This document shows, piece by piece, positions 1 through 9,302 of a DNA stretch of 64,000 bases. The first letter of the stretch is position 1. The number at the start of each line of letters is the position of its first letter. The position numbers were made by a program, and so were the translations under genes. Below the pieces are notes generated by a model. It saw nothing but the letters and a program-made list of their open reading frames with translations. It made no database searches and was not told the DNA's origin. The stretch is from Cycloclasticus sp. (GTDB lineage: Bacteria > Pseudomonadota > Gammaproteobacteria > Methylococcales > Cycloclasticaceae), in assembly GCA_012959695.1 (NCBI GenBank), contig DUCS01000031.1:1-64000 (forward strand), written 5' to 3'.

Positions 1-1
1 T

Positions 2-430
2 TTAAAGAAAGCCGATCATAATTTGGGTGTCGTTTTAGAAACAATGACAAATCACGGCAAAGAACTAACGATGGTTCAGCGCTATTTGCCTGAAATTAAG
101 CAAGGCGATAAACGTATCCTTATTATTAACGGTAAGCCAGTACCGTATGGCTTAGCGCGTATTCCTGCAAAAGGGGAAACGCGTGGTAATTTGGCGGCCG
201 GTGGTACGGGGGAAGGGCGGGAGTTAACCGATAGGGATTATTGGTTGTGCGAGCAGATTGGCCCAACATTGGTAGAAAAGGGATTAATGTTTGTTGGCTT
301 AGATGTGATTGGCGATTACGTGACGGAAATTAATGTGACGAGCCCAACGTGTGTTCAGGAGCTAGATAATTTGTATGGCTTGAATATCAGCGGATTATTA
401 ATGGATAGCATTGAGGAAAAACTAGCATAG
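2..430 (+). CDS. gshB: Glutathione synthetase, C-terminal part (truncated by window start)
   Basis: Open frame runs in from the window edge; ATP-grasp C-terminus (MVQRYLPEIKQGDKRILIINGKPVPYGLARIPAKGETRGNLAAGG...INVTSPTCVQEL) typical of GshB. Confidence 0.95.
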   Translation, partial: LKKADHNLGVVLETMTNHGKELTMVQRYLPEIKQGDKRILIINGKPVPYGLARIPAKGETRGNLAAGGTGEGRELTDRDYWLCEQIGPTLVEKGLMFVGLDVIGDYVTEINVTSPTCVQELDNLYGLNISGLLMDSIEEKLA

Positions 431-432
431 CA

Positions 433-1281
433 GTGTCTTCTTCAGCCGTATCTTCAGCAGATAAATTAGGCCTGACATTATTTATGGCGGGCATCGTGCA
501 TGCCTTGGTGATTTTAGGGGTGAGTTTTGATGTTGATATCCCTCGCTCAATGAATAAAGTGCTAGAAATTGTATTAGTCACAAAACCCGATAAAGAGCGA
601 CCTGATAAAGCAGATTTTCTTGCTCAAGAAGATCAAGTGGGCAGCGGTGAGGCAGAAGAAAAAGCGATCAATCAGCAGCAAGCGGCGCCTCAGCCGATGA
701 AAAAAGCGGTACTGACAGAATCTAATAAGACTCAAAAAGCACAGGCGCAAGCTCAAAAAGTATTGCTGCAAGCAAAGGCAGAGGTAGCGATTGATGCGAG
801 TAATAAGAAAGTGCCTAAAGAAAGTAAAGTGCTTACGACAGCCGACTTGTTGCGACAAAGCGAAGAAATTGCACGTTTGCAAGCTGAATTGAATGAGGCC
901 ATTACAAGCTATTCGAGGCGGCCGCGAAAATTACACATTAATTCGATTAATGCGCATAAATATAAAGCAGCAAGTTATGAAGCGGCGTGGCAACGAAAAA
1001 TTGAACGCGTCGGCAATTTGAATTACCCAAGTGATGTCAGACGTAAACGCTTGTCTGGTACGTTGGTGATGAGTGTTGAGTTGTATGCGGATGGAAATTT
1101 AAAGAAAATAATTATTAACCGCCGTTCGGGGCATAAAATTATTGATGACGCTGCGATCAATATTGTTAAACTGGCAGCACCTTTCGCGCCATTGCCAATA
1201 GACCTTCAAAAAAAAGTGGATATTTTGGTGATTACTCGCACATGGCAATTTTTAAACGAGGGTTCGTTAAGAACCAGATGA
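433..1281 (+). CDS. TonB family energy transducer-like protein
   Basis: N-terminal TM segment, charged/Gln-rich linker, C-terminal TonB-like domain (YPSDVRRKRLSGTLVMSVELYADGNLKKIIINRRSGHKIIDDAA); GTG start; located between gshB and yqgE. Confidence 0.85.
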   Translation: MSSSAVSSADKLGLTLFMAGIVHALVILGVSFDVDIPRSMNKVLEIVLVTKPDKERPDKADFLAQEDQVGSGEAEEKAINQQQAAPQPMKKAVLTESNKTQKAQAQAQKVLLQAKAEVAIDASNKKVPKESKVLTTADLLRQSEEIARLQAELNEAITSYSRRPRKLHINSINAHKYKAASYEAAWQRKIERVGNLNYPSDVRRKRLSGTLVMSVELYADGNLKKIIINRRSGHKIIDDAAINIVKLAAPFAPLPIDLQKKVDILVITRTWQFLNEGSLRTR

Positions 1282-1853
1282 CATCAGCAATGAATACCAA
1301 TAATTATTTAACAAACAACTTCCTTATCGCTATGCCAAGCTTAGAGGGCGATGACTTTTCGAAATCGGTCACCTACTTATGTCAGCATGACGAAGACGGT
1401 GCGCTAGGTCTTGTTATTAATAAGCCGCATACCATGACGATGAAGGCTATTTTTGATCAGTTAGCCATTAAGGCGGTCAGCCCGGATGTGGCGAATATTC
1501 CTTTGTTTATGGGTGGCCCTGTGCAACCTGAACGTGGGTTCGTTTTACACACGCCGGTTGGGAATTGGGATTCCACTTTGAAAGTGAATGACGAATTTGC
1601 ACTGACCAGTTCAAAAGACATTCTCATTGCGATTGCTGAGAATAAAGGTCCTGAGAAATGGTTGGTTGCCCTTGGCTACGCGGGTTGGGGTGCGGGGCAA
1701 TTAGAGCAAGAGATTCAACGCAATGCTTGGCTACATGGCGAAGCCGAGCGGCATATTATTTTTGAAGAGCCTGTTATGCAACGATGGGAATTGGCGAGCC
1801 ATAGGATCGGTGTTGATATCAGTTTAATGAGTACAGACGCAGGCCATTGTTAA
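1278..1853 (+). CDS. YqgE/AlgH family protein
   Basis: MTSAMNTNNYLTNNFLIAMPSLEGDDFSKSVTYLCQHDEDGALGLVINKP is typical; ATGA overlap with preceding gene supports start at 1278. Confidence 0.93.
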   Translation: MTSAMNTNNYLTNNFLIAMPSLEGDDFSKSVTYLCQHDEDGALGLVINKPHTMTMKAIFDQLAIKAVSPDVANIPLFMGGPVQPERGFVLHTPVGNWDSTLKVNDEFALTSSKDILIAIAENKGPEKWLVALGYAGWGAGQLEQEIQRNAWLHGEAERHIIFEEPVMQRWELASHRIGVDISLMSTDAGHC

Positions 1854-2275
1854 TGGCCATTTGCCTTGGGTTTGATTACGGGGTAAAGAAAATAGGAGTG
1901 GCTGTGGGCGATACAGAAACGAATATAGCCAATGCCATTGCAACAGTCCGAGCGGTTAGGCAAAAAACCGGCTGGGATGAAATAACAAAATTGATTGAAA
2001 CTTGGCAGCCAAAAAAAATGGTGGTGGGTATTTCGCGCCAAGAGGATGGCAGTGATAATGAGGTAACGCCAAAAATGATCCGTTTTTCACGTCAGTTAGA
2101 AGGCCGTTACCAATGCCCGGTTGAATTATTTGATGAAGCGTTAACCACCTTTGAGGCAAAGCAAATGCTATTTGATGAGGTGGGGGTAAGTGCCGATAAG
2201 CTATGGGAAGTGCAAGACGAATTGGCCGCCCAGCTTATTTTACAAAGTTGGCTAAATAATAAAGCGATAGGGTAG
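1853..2275 (+). CDS. ruvX: Holliday junction resolvase-like RuvX/YqgF
   Basis: GFDYGVKKIGVAVGD motif; adjacent to yqgE as is usual in Gammaproteobacteria. Confidence 0.92.
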   Translation: MAICLGFDYGVKKIGVAVGDTETNIANAIATVRAVRQKTGWDEITKLIETWQPKKMVVGISRQEDGSDNEVTPKMIRFSRQLEGRYQCPVELFDEALTTFEAKQMLFDEVGVSADKLWEVQDELAAQLILQSWLNNKAIG

Positions 2276-2281
2276 ATAACT

Positions 2282-2794
2282 ATGGAAACAGATGTAACGT
2301 CCATCGATGTAAACGCGATTATTGAGGTAATGGCGGAAGATGTAAAATCGCATATTGCACGCAATAAAATTGTAGATCCGCTGATGATTGGTGTGCACAC
2401 AGGCGGCTTGTGGGTTGCAGAAAAACTGCATGAAAAACTAGGGTTAACGAAACCGTTGGGTGAAATTGATATTTCTTTTTACCGTGATGACTTCACGCGG
2501 ATCGGTTTGAACCCCCAAGTTAAGCCAAGCAAAATACCCGGTGAGGTAGAAGGTGAGCACATTATCTTAGTTGATGATGTGCTGTATACCGGTCGAACCA
2601 TCCGCGCTGCACTCAATGAAATATTCGATTATGGCCGTCCAGACAGCGTTACATTGGCGGTTTTAGTTGATAGAGGCGCCCGAGAATTACCGCTTCATGC
2701 AGACATTATTGGCTTGAAACTGGATTTATCACCCCAAAAACAGGTAAAATTGACAGGACCAGCGCCTTTAGTGCTTGAAACTAACCGGAATTGA
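2282..2794 (+). CDS. pyrR: Bifunctional pyr operon regulator/uracil phosphoribosyltransferase PyrR
   Basis: PRPP-binding motif [17 protein letters not shown]; upstream of pyrB. Confidence 0.93.
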   Translation: METDVTSIDVNAIIEVMAEDVKSHIARNKIVDPLMIGVHTGGLWVAEKLHEKLGLTKPLGEIDISFYRDDFTRIGLNPQVKPSKIPGEVEGEHIILVDDVLYTGRTIRAALNEIFDYGRPDSVTLAVLVDRGARELPLHADIIGLKLDLSPQKQVKLTGPAPLVLETNRN

Positions 2795-3810
2795 CTGATA
2801 TGAGCTCTAGCAAGCAACCTGCTAGTACGTCCTTCAAAGCACCCGATAGTTCCTGTTTACAACTTGATGAACAGGGGCGGCTTCGTCATTTTCTAACGAC
2901 AGAAGGCCTATCAAAAGATGTCTTGACCGAGATTATGGACGTCGCAGAATCTTTTTCAACCGTCAGCAATCAGGCAGTAAAAAAAGTCCCTGTCTTGCGT
3001 GGCAAAACCATCGTTAATTTATTTTTTGAGAATAGCACGCGAACCCGTACGACTTTTGAATTAGCAGCAAAACGCTTATCTGCGGATGTTATTAGTTTAA
3101 ATATTGCTACGTCGGCCGCGGCGAAAGGCGAAAGTGTTTTAGATACGATTCGTAATTTAGAGGCCATGCACGCGGACATGTTTGTTGTACGCCATTCGGA
3201 CAGTGGCGCGGCACATTTTATTGCACGCCATGTAGCGCCACACGTTAGCGTTATTAATGCGGGCGATGGGCGGCATGCACATCCAACGCAGGCGATGCTC
3301 GACATGTTTACCATTCGCCGAGTTAAAAACGAATTTACGAATCTTAAAGTCGCTATTATTGGTGATATTCTGCACTCGCGTGTCGCGCGTTCGCAAATTC
3401 ATGCGCTGAATATATTAGGTGCAAAAGAGGTTCGAGTTATCGCCCCGAAAACGTTGTTACCAAGCGATGTCGATTCACTTGGCGTCCACGTATACGGTGA
3501 TTTACGCAGCGGCTTGAACGATGTCGATGTGATTATCATGTTACGTTTGCAGCGAGAAAGAATGGGCGGTGCGATGTTACCAAGTGAGCATGAATATTTT
3601 GAGTGTTTTGGTTTAACACAAGCAAAACTCGCGTACGCTAAACCGGATGTTACGGTAATGCACCCAGGCCCAATTAACCGAGGTGTCGAAATGGATGCAG
3701 CCGTTGCTGATGGCCCCAATTCAGTTATTTTGCAGCAAGTGACGAATGGCATTGCTATTCGTATGGCGGTCATGACACTCACAATGGGCCATAACAGAGT
3801 GGGTGGCTAG
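2791..3810 (+). CDS. pyrB: Aspartate carbamoyltransferase catalytic subunit
   Basis: [31 protein letters not shown] and [12 protein letters not shown] motifs. Confidence 0.97.
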   Translation: MTDMSSSKQPASTSFKAPDSSCLQLDEQGRLRHFLTTEGLSKDVLTEIMDVAESFSTVSNQAVKKVPVLRGKTIVNLFFENSTRTRTTFELAAKRLSADVISLNIATSAAAKGESVLDTIRNLEAMHADMFVVRHSDSGAAHFIARHVAPHVSVINAGDGRHAHPTQAMLDMFTIRRVKNEFTNLKVAIIGDILHSRVARSQIHALNILGAKEVRVIAPKTLLPSDVDSLGVHVYGDLRSGLNDVDVIIMLRLQRERMGGAMLPSEHEYFECFGLTQAKLAYAKPDVTVMHPGPINRGVEMDAAVADGPNSVILQQVTNGIAIRMAVMTLTMGHNRVGG

Positions 3811-5082
3811 GTGAACATACTGATCAAAAATGGCCGAGTCATTGACCCTGTGAATGAACGTGATGTCATTCAAGATATAGCGATTTCTGGCGGTAAAATT
3901 CAGCACGTTGGCGACGTACCGGCGAGTTTTGTAGCGGATATAAGCATAGACGCCAGTGATAAATTGGTGCTACCTGGATTTGTCGATTTAAACGCCAGCT
4001 TAAGAGAACCGGGTTACGAACATAAAGCAACGATAGCGAGTGAAACGAAAGCAGCGGTAGCGGCAGGTTATACAACGGTCTGTTGTTTGCCAAATACACA
4101 GCCCGTGTTAGATACGCCATCGGTTGCGCAATTGATTTTGGATAAGGCCGAGGCAGCAGGCTACGCAAAAGTACGTCCCTTGGGTGCGTTAACAGTCGCA
4201 CTAGAGGGCACAACGCTCAGTGAAATGTACGCGTTAAAAAAAGCGGGTTGCGTGGCAATGAGTCAAGCGCCAAACAGTAACCCTAATAGTCAGGTGCTTA
4301 GACGAGCACTTCAGTATGCGAGCACTCACGATATATTGGTTGTGCTTAAGCCGGAGGACACGGCAATCAAAGATGATGGTTGCATTCATGATGGCGCTAT
4401 TAGCTCCAAACTTGGCTTGCCAGGTATTCCGACATCAGCAGAAACGGTAGCGATTGCGCAAATTATTGAACTGGCTGAAGAAACCGGTGCGCGAGTTCAC
4501 TTAACGGGCATATCGTCTGCTAGAGCGGTGTCAATGATTGCTCGAGCACAATTTACGAATAATGCGATAAGTGCAGATGTTCATGCGCATCAATTGCATT
4601 TAACAGAATTAGATGTAGGAACATTCGATGCGAATCACCACACGTCCCCTCCTTTGCGTACAGCTGAAGACAGGGACGCTTTGATTGCCGGCGTTGTGCA
4701 AGGCGTTTTCAGTGTGAGTTCAGGCCATCGGCCGCATGAAGAAGAAGCGAAGCAAGCGCCTTTCCCGTCAACAGAATCTGGGACCTCCAGTTTGGAAACG
4801 GTCTTTCCGTTGATGTTGAAATTGGTTTCAGATGGACTGATGGATTGGTCGCAATTAGTTAGCCGATTGGCGTCTGGACCAGCAGAGATACTAGGCTTAG
4901 ACGTAGGTAACTTATCGATTCAATCTGCCGCGGATATCTGCATCGTAGATCCTAAAACCACATGGTTGGTGAACGAGAATCATTGGCTCAGTCGTGGTAT
5001 CAACACGCCCTTTTGGGGGCATCAAATGACGGGTCAGGTAACGCATACCTTGGTTAATGGCCGCCTAGTTTTCGAAAAATAA
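3811..5082 (+). CDS. Dihydroorotase-like protein (PyrC' type, predicted non-catalytic)
   Basis: Amidohydrolase fold of DHOase family (LREPGYEHKATIASETKAAVAAGYTTVCCLPNT) but HxH motif replaced (DLNASLREPG) and the DHxPH motif is GHRPH; directly downstream of pyrB. Confidence 0.92.
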   Translation: MNILIKNGRVIDPVNERDVIQDIAISGGKIQHVGDVPASFVADISIDASDKLVLPGFVDLNASLREPGYEHKATIASETKAAVAAGYTTVCCLPNTQPVLDTPSVAQLILDKAEAAGYAKVRPLGALTVALEGTTLSEMYALKKAGCVAMSQAPNSNPNSQVLRRALQYASTHDILVVLKPEDTAIKDDGCIHDGAISSKLGLPGIPTSAETVAIAQIIELAEETGARVHLTGISSARAVSMIARAQFTNNAISADVHAHQLHLTELDVGTFDANHHTSPPLRTAEDRDALIAGVVQGVFSVSSGHRPHEEEAKQAPFPSTESGTSSLETVFPLMLKLVSDGLMDWSQLVSRLASGPAEILGLDVGNLSIQSAADICIVDPKTTWLVNENHWLSRGINTPFWGHQMTGQVTHTLVNGRLVFEK

Positions 5083-5957
5083 TGCAATCAAATTACCGAA
5101 ATGCCATCTTCATTGAAGATGCAAAAATCTTAGTGCAGCAAGCGTTTGAAGAAGAGCAGTATGTTTTACGCGTGCATGCGCCTAAATGCGCTGAGACGGC
5201 AAAGCCTGGGCAGTTCTCGCATATTCAATGTGATCCACAGCGCTTAATGCGCCGTCCTTTATCCATTATGCGTGTGTCGGCTAGTGAAGGATGGGTGGAG
5301 TTTTTATACAAAGCCGTGGGTGAAGGGACGTCTTTGCTTGCGCAAAGAAAAGTTGGTGAAAGCGTTAGCGTAATGGGGCCAATCGGCCGCCCGTTTGAAT
5401 TAAGCACAGCTAAACCTAAAGCTTTGCTGTTGGGCGGGGGCGTGGGTATCCCGCCGATGATTTGTTTATCGGAACAAATTAAAGAGCACGATGACAGCAT
5501 TACGCCGACAGTTTTTATGGGATCGGAAGTTCCGTTCCCGTTTAAACGAGAGAGCTCAGCTATTTCAATTAATGGCATCAAAGGAGAGGTAAGCGACTGC
5601 TTGCCGTTACTGGAAGAATGGGGGATCCCCAGCCGTTTAGCCAGTCTGCAAGGTTATAGTGGCGTATATCAGGGGTATATTACCGATCTCGCCCGTGATT
5701 GGCTGAATGCGTTAAGTAAGGAAGAAAGAGAGGAAGTAGAAATTTATTCTTGTGGCCCAACGCCCATGCTTAAAGCCGTTGCCGCGTTAGCGAAAGAATT
5801 CGATGTGCCCTGCCAAGTCTCACTTGAAGAGTACATGGCATGTGCCGTGGGTGGTTGTGCGGGTTGTGTGGTTAAAGTAACCACAGATGAAGGTGAAGCG
5901 ATGAAGCGCGTTTGCGTGGACGGCCCAGTGTTTGAAGCCTATACAGTGTTTGCCTAA
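5082..5957 (+). CDS. Dihydroorotate dehydrogenase electron transfer subunit-like (PyrK-like FAD/[2Fe-2S] oxidoreductase)
   Basis: RRPLSIM FAD motif, LLLGGGVGIPPM NAD-binding motif, Cys cluster CAVGGCAGCVV...CVDGPVF. Confidence 0.9.
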   Translation: MQSNYRNAIFIEDAKILVQQAFEEEQYVLRVHAPKCAETAKPGQFSHIQCDPQRLMRRPLSIMRVSASEGWVEFLYKAVGEGTSLLAQRKVGESVSVMGPIGRPFELSTAKPKALLLGGGVGIPPMICLSEQIKEHDDSITPTVFMGSEVPFPFKRESSAISINGIKGEVSDCLPLLEEWGIPSRLASLQGYSGVYQGYITDLARDWLNALSKEEREEVEIYSCGPTPMLKAVAALAKEFDVPCQVSLEEYMACAVGGCAGCVVKVTTDEGEAMKRVCVDGPVFEAYTVFA

Positions 5958-6315
5958 GGTGAAGTTTGTTTGGCTAGCCTTATTGGCGAGCTATTGCGGG
6001 TTTATATTTTTTCTATCAAGTCAGTCGGCTTTGCAAGCACCGATGTTGTTCGCGCATCAAGATAAACTCTTTCACGCAATGTCCTATGCAGTTTTAGGCT
6101 TCTTGGCGATGGCTTATTTTAGCTGTGTGTTTGATAATTCTCGACAAACATTCATCATCGCCATGATTTTTTCAGCACTATATGGCGCCAGTGATGAATG
6201 GCATCAATCGTTCGTAGTAGGACGTGATGCGGACATTTTAGACTGGTTGGCAGACTGTGTTGGCGCTACCGTTGCCATCAATGTCACGGCACCTTTCAGA
6301 TTGATGGCAAGGTAG
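5932..6315 (+). CDS. VanZ family membrane protein
   Basis: Small TM protein with DKLFHAMSYAVLGFLA and GASDEWHQSFVVGRDADILDWLADCVGA motifs; start codon uncertain (TTG/GTG candidates). Confidence 0.8.
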   Translation: MKPIQCLPKVKFVWLALLASYCGFIFFLSSQSALQAPMLFAHQDKLFHAMSYAVLGFLAMAYFSCVFDNSRQTFIIAMIFSALYGASDEWHQSFVVGRDADILDWLADCVGATVAINVTAPFRLMAR

Positions 6316-6324
6316 TCCGTTAAA

Positions 6325-6741
6325 CTAGGTCTTATCCAGCATGCTTTTTACGTTCTTGAAAGCATTCGTGTAAAGCTCCTTTAAAAAAGCCACAGATGCA
6401 TCGCGGTTTTCTTCTGAAACGTCAATTGATGCATGATATTTAAGGGTAGAGCCGCGGTTATTACTGACAACGCTCACTGTTCCTAAATAGTTCTCAAATG
6501 GCACCTCGCCACCGACGATGGTGTAGCGGTAATACATGTCGCCTTGTTCGGTTAGCTTATCTAAAAAAACGGCGTCATCCGGCATGGTTAGATGGCGAAC
6601 AGTACCAATGCCATTGCCTTCAATTTTGGTGTTAATAATACCGGGAAACCAAGACTGCATTGTTTCAAAGGGGCCGATTAAGTCCCACGCGGTATTTGGG
6701 CTAGCATTGATATCTAGTTCAACGAATAAGTTCTCTTTCAT
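6325..6741 (-). CDS. SRPBCC family protein
   Basis: VELDINASPNTAWDLIGPFETMQSWFPGI... polyketide cyclase/START-like fold signature. Confidence 0.8.
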   Translation of the reverse strand: MKENLFVELDINASPNTAWDLIGPFETMQSWFPGIINTKIEGNGIGTVRHLTMPDDAVFLDKLTEQGDMYYRYTIVGGEVPFENYLGTVSVVSNNRGSTLKYHASIDVSEENRDASVAFLKELYTNAFKNVKSMLDKT

Positions 6742-6820
6742 GTTTAGCTCACTTAATTTAATGAAAAACTAATATATCAAAAATAACGGTCCGTGGCTTG
6801 CCGTTTTCATACAGTATGCA

Positions 6821-6923
6821 GGGTTAATTAAACCAGCCGCTGTACGGGAGGTAGCTTGCTTTAGGCGCGGGTCAACAACTAAAATAGATGTAGACGCCAA
6901 ACAAGTAAGCTACCAGTTAACCC
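6821..6923. repeat. Nested intergenic inverted repeats (possible structured RNA)
   Basis: GGGTTAA (6821-6827)/TTAACCC (6917-6923) enclosing GGTAGCTTGCTT (6850-6861)/AAGTAAGCTACC (6903-6914), enclosing GGCG/CGCC (6895-6898). Confidence 0.5.
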
Positions 6924-7047
6924 CTACCCAACAATTAAAAAATCAACCTTTTCTTTGTGTTCAATGGGTACTTAAAGGCGGGTAATATTGTTTAACTAGT
7001 GAGGGTTAAAACATGACAATAGCTATTATACTTTTGTGAATAAATAA

Positions 7048-7284
7048 CTATTTTTTCCAAACATTATTTTGAGTTGCAAGGTATAGCGTTTCAACTTTTT
7101 TTCGTGCCCATGGCGTTTTACGTAAAAACTTTAAGCTTGATTTAACTGAAGGCTCGCTATTAAAACAGCGGATATTAATTTGTTGCCCCAATCTTTCCCA
7201 TCCGTAGTGTTCGACAAGAGCTGTCACAATAGCTTCTAAAGTTAGCCCATGAAGAGGGTCTTTGTTGTTGGTATGATTGTTCAT
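7048..7284 (-). CDS. VF530 family (DUF2132) putative DNA-binding protein
   Basis: [57 protein letters not shown] is characteristic of the family. Confidence 0.88.
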   Translation of the reverse strand: MNNHTNNKDPLHGLTLEAIVTALVEHYGWERLGQQINIRCFNSEPSVKSSLKFLRKTPWARKKVETLYLATQNNVWKK

Positions 7285-7300
7285 GTTTTCAATGGTTAGT

Positions 7301-9181
7301 TTAACAGGCTTCTAAGGCTTCTTGAGCAGTTAGCCACTCTTCTTCGGTTTGTTCAAGTTCGACATCAATGGTTTGTTTTTCTTTAATGATAGCAGCTAAT
7401 TTAGTTTTATTATCGTCGTTGTATAAGTCGCTATCAGCAAGTTGCTGCTCTAGCTTTTGCTGTTTTGCAGACAGTTTATCGAGTTGTTTTTCAGCTTTCT
7501 TTAACGCATCACGTAGCGGTTTTTGTTGTTGCCGTTTTTGCGCTTCAGATTGTTTCCTATTTTTATTTGAACGTGAGTTGTCATTGCTTGGTGAATTATT
7601 GTCGATGACTTTCGCGTGCTCTTTAATCCAAACGGCGTAGTCATCCAAATCGCCATCAAAGGGAGTGAGTTTACCGTTGGCAACTAAGATAAATTGGTCG
7701 GTGATGGTGCGTAATAAATGGCGGTCATGCGAAACGATAATCATTGCGCCGCTAAAGTCCTGTAAAGCGGAGCTTAGCGCATGGCGCATTTCAATGTCTA
7801 AATGGTTGGTGGGTTCGTCGAGTAACAGCAAGTTTGGTTTTTGATACACCAAAATGGCGAGCGCGAGGCGAGCTTTTTCGCCACCAGAAAAGGGCGCAAC
7901 GACCTCTAATGCTTTGTCGCCATTAAAGCCAAAGCCACCTAAAAAGTTTCTTAGCTCACGTTCAGTAGCTTTTTTGTTGAGACGCTGAATATGTAAAAGT
8001 GGTGAGGCATTGCCGTCTAGCTGTTCGAGTTGGTGTTGTGCAAAGTAGCCAATTTTGAGGCTTTCGGCGCAATGGATAGAGCCGGTGGTGGCTTGACTGT
8101 TACCAGCCAACAATTTGATAAGCGTTGATTTTCCCGCGCCGTTAGGCCCAAGTAATGCGAGCCGGTCGCCGGGTTTTATTGATAGCGATACCCCGCCTAG
8201 AATAATCTTTTCACCATACGCCAGAGATGCTTTTTCAACTTTAATCAGGGGGCTGGACACGCGTTCAGGTTGGTAAAATTCGAAATGAAACGGTGAGTCT
8301 ATGTGCGCAGCGGAGATAAGTTCCATACGCTCCAGTGCTTTTAAGCGACTTTGTGCTTGTTTGGCTTTAGTGGCTTTGGCTTTAAAGCGGTCAACATAGC
8401 TTTGAATGTGCGCGCGTTCTTTTTGTTGGCGTTCAAAGTTCGATTGCTGTTGCGCGAGTCTTTCGGCTCTTGATCGTTCAAATTGTGAATAGTTTCCGCT
8501 GTAAAGCGTGGCGCTTTGTTGTTCAATGTGCAACACATTGCTGACAACAGCGTCTAAGAAGTCGCGATCATGCGATATCATCAACAAAGTGCCAGCATAA
8601 TTTTGCAGCCATTCTTGTAGCCAAATCACCGCGTCTAAATCTAAATGGTTGGTCGGCTCGTCGAGCAATAAAATGTCAGATCGGCACATCAGTGCCTTAG
8701 CTAGGTTTAAGCGAACACGCCAACCGCCAGAAAAACTGGAAACAGGGTTGTTTAAATCCGCTTGTTTAAAGCCTAAGCCGCCCAATAATATGGCCGCGCG
8801 GGAATTAGCGGTATAACCGTGAATGGTGTCTAAATCTGCGTATAACTCAGCAGCTCGATGGCCGTCGTTTTTTTGTTCAGCCTCAGCCAGCTGTGCTTGT
8901 ATTTGACGGAGTTCGGCATCACCATCAATCACAAATTCAATCGCGGCCTGCTCAGTCACTAAAAGTTCCTGCGCTACGTGGGCGATGATAAAACCGGATT
9001 GAATGGAAAAATCACCGGTATCAGCATGTATTTCATCCAACACCATAGCAAACAGGCTGGATTTTCCACAGCCATTAGCCCCACTGATGCCAACGCGTTG
9101 CCCAGAGTGCACGGTAAACGAGACGTTTTCAAATAACAGTTTAGCGCCGCGTCGAAGCGATACGTTGGTAAGTTTCAGCAT
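7301..9181 (-). CDS. ABC-F family ATP-binding protein (YheS/Uup-like)
   Basis: Two ABC ATPase domains ([18 protein letters not shown], two [11 protein letters not shown]), no TM segments, coiled-coil C-terminus. Confidence 0.93.
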   Translation of the reverse strand: MLKLTNVSLRRGAKLLFENVSFTVHSGQRVGISGANGCGKSSLFAMVLDEIHADTGDFSIQSGFIIAHVAQELLVTEQAAIEFVIDGDAELRQIQAQLAEAEQKNDGHRAAELYADLDTIHGYTANSRAAILLGGLGFKQADLNNPVSSFSGGWRVRLNLAKALMCRSDILLLDEPTNHLDLDAVIWLQEWLQNYAGTLLMISHDRDFLDAVVSNVLHIEQQSATLYSGNYSQFERSRAERLAQQQSNFERQQKERAHIQSYVDRFKAKATKAKQAQSRLKALERMELISAAHIDSPFHFEFYQPERVSSPLIKVEKASLAYGEKIILGGVSLSIKPGDRLALLGPNGAGKSTLIKLLAGNSQATTGSIHCAESLKIGYFAQHQLEQLDGNASPLLHIQRLNKKATERELRNFLGGFGFNGDKALEVVAPFSGGEKARLALAILVYQKPNLLLLDEPTNHLDIEMRHALSSALQDFSGAMIIVSHDRHLLRTITDQFILVANGKLTPFDGDLDDYAVWIKEHAKVIDNNSPSNDNSRSNKNRKQSEAQKRQQQKPLRDALKKAEKQLDKLSAKQQKLEQQLADSDLYNDDNKTKLAAIIKEKQTIDVELEQTEEEWLTAQEALEAC

Positions 9182-9302
9182 GAAGTGGCTAGGATAATGT
9201 AAACGCCCATTATACCGAATGCGCGAGGTTACATGCTTTCGCTTTATCGGCCGAGCGGAAGTTTATGCGATAATCAGTGTTTTCCACATGCTGCTTTCTT
9301 CA

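Noticed and set aside
2276-2281. PyrR-binding attenuator directly upstream of pyrR
   Set aside because: Only 6 bp separate ruvX from pyrR, so there is no room for a leader; any attenuator would have to be elsewhere.
6821-6923. Nested repeats considered as an integron attC site
   Set aside because: No RYYYAAC/GTTRRRY core pair at the ends and no integrase or cassette-like array nearby.
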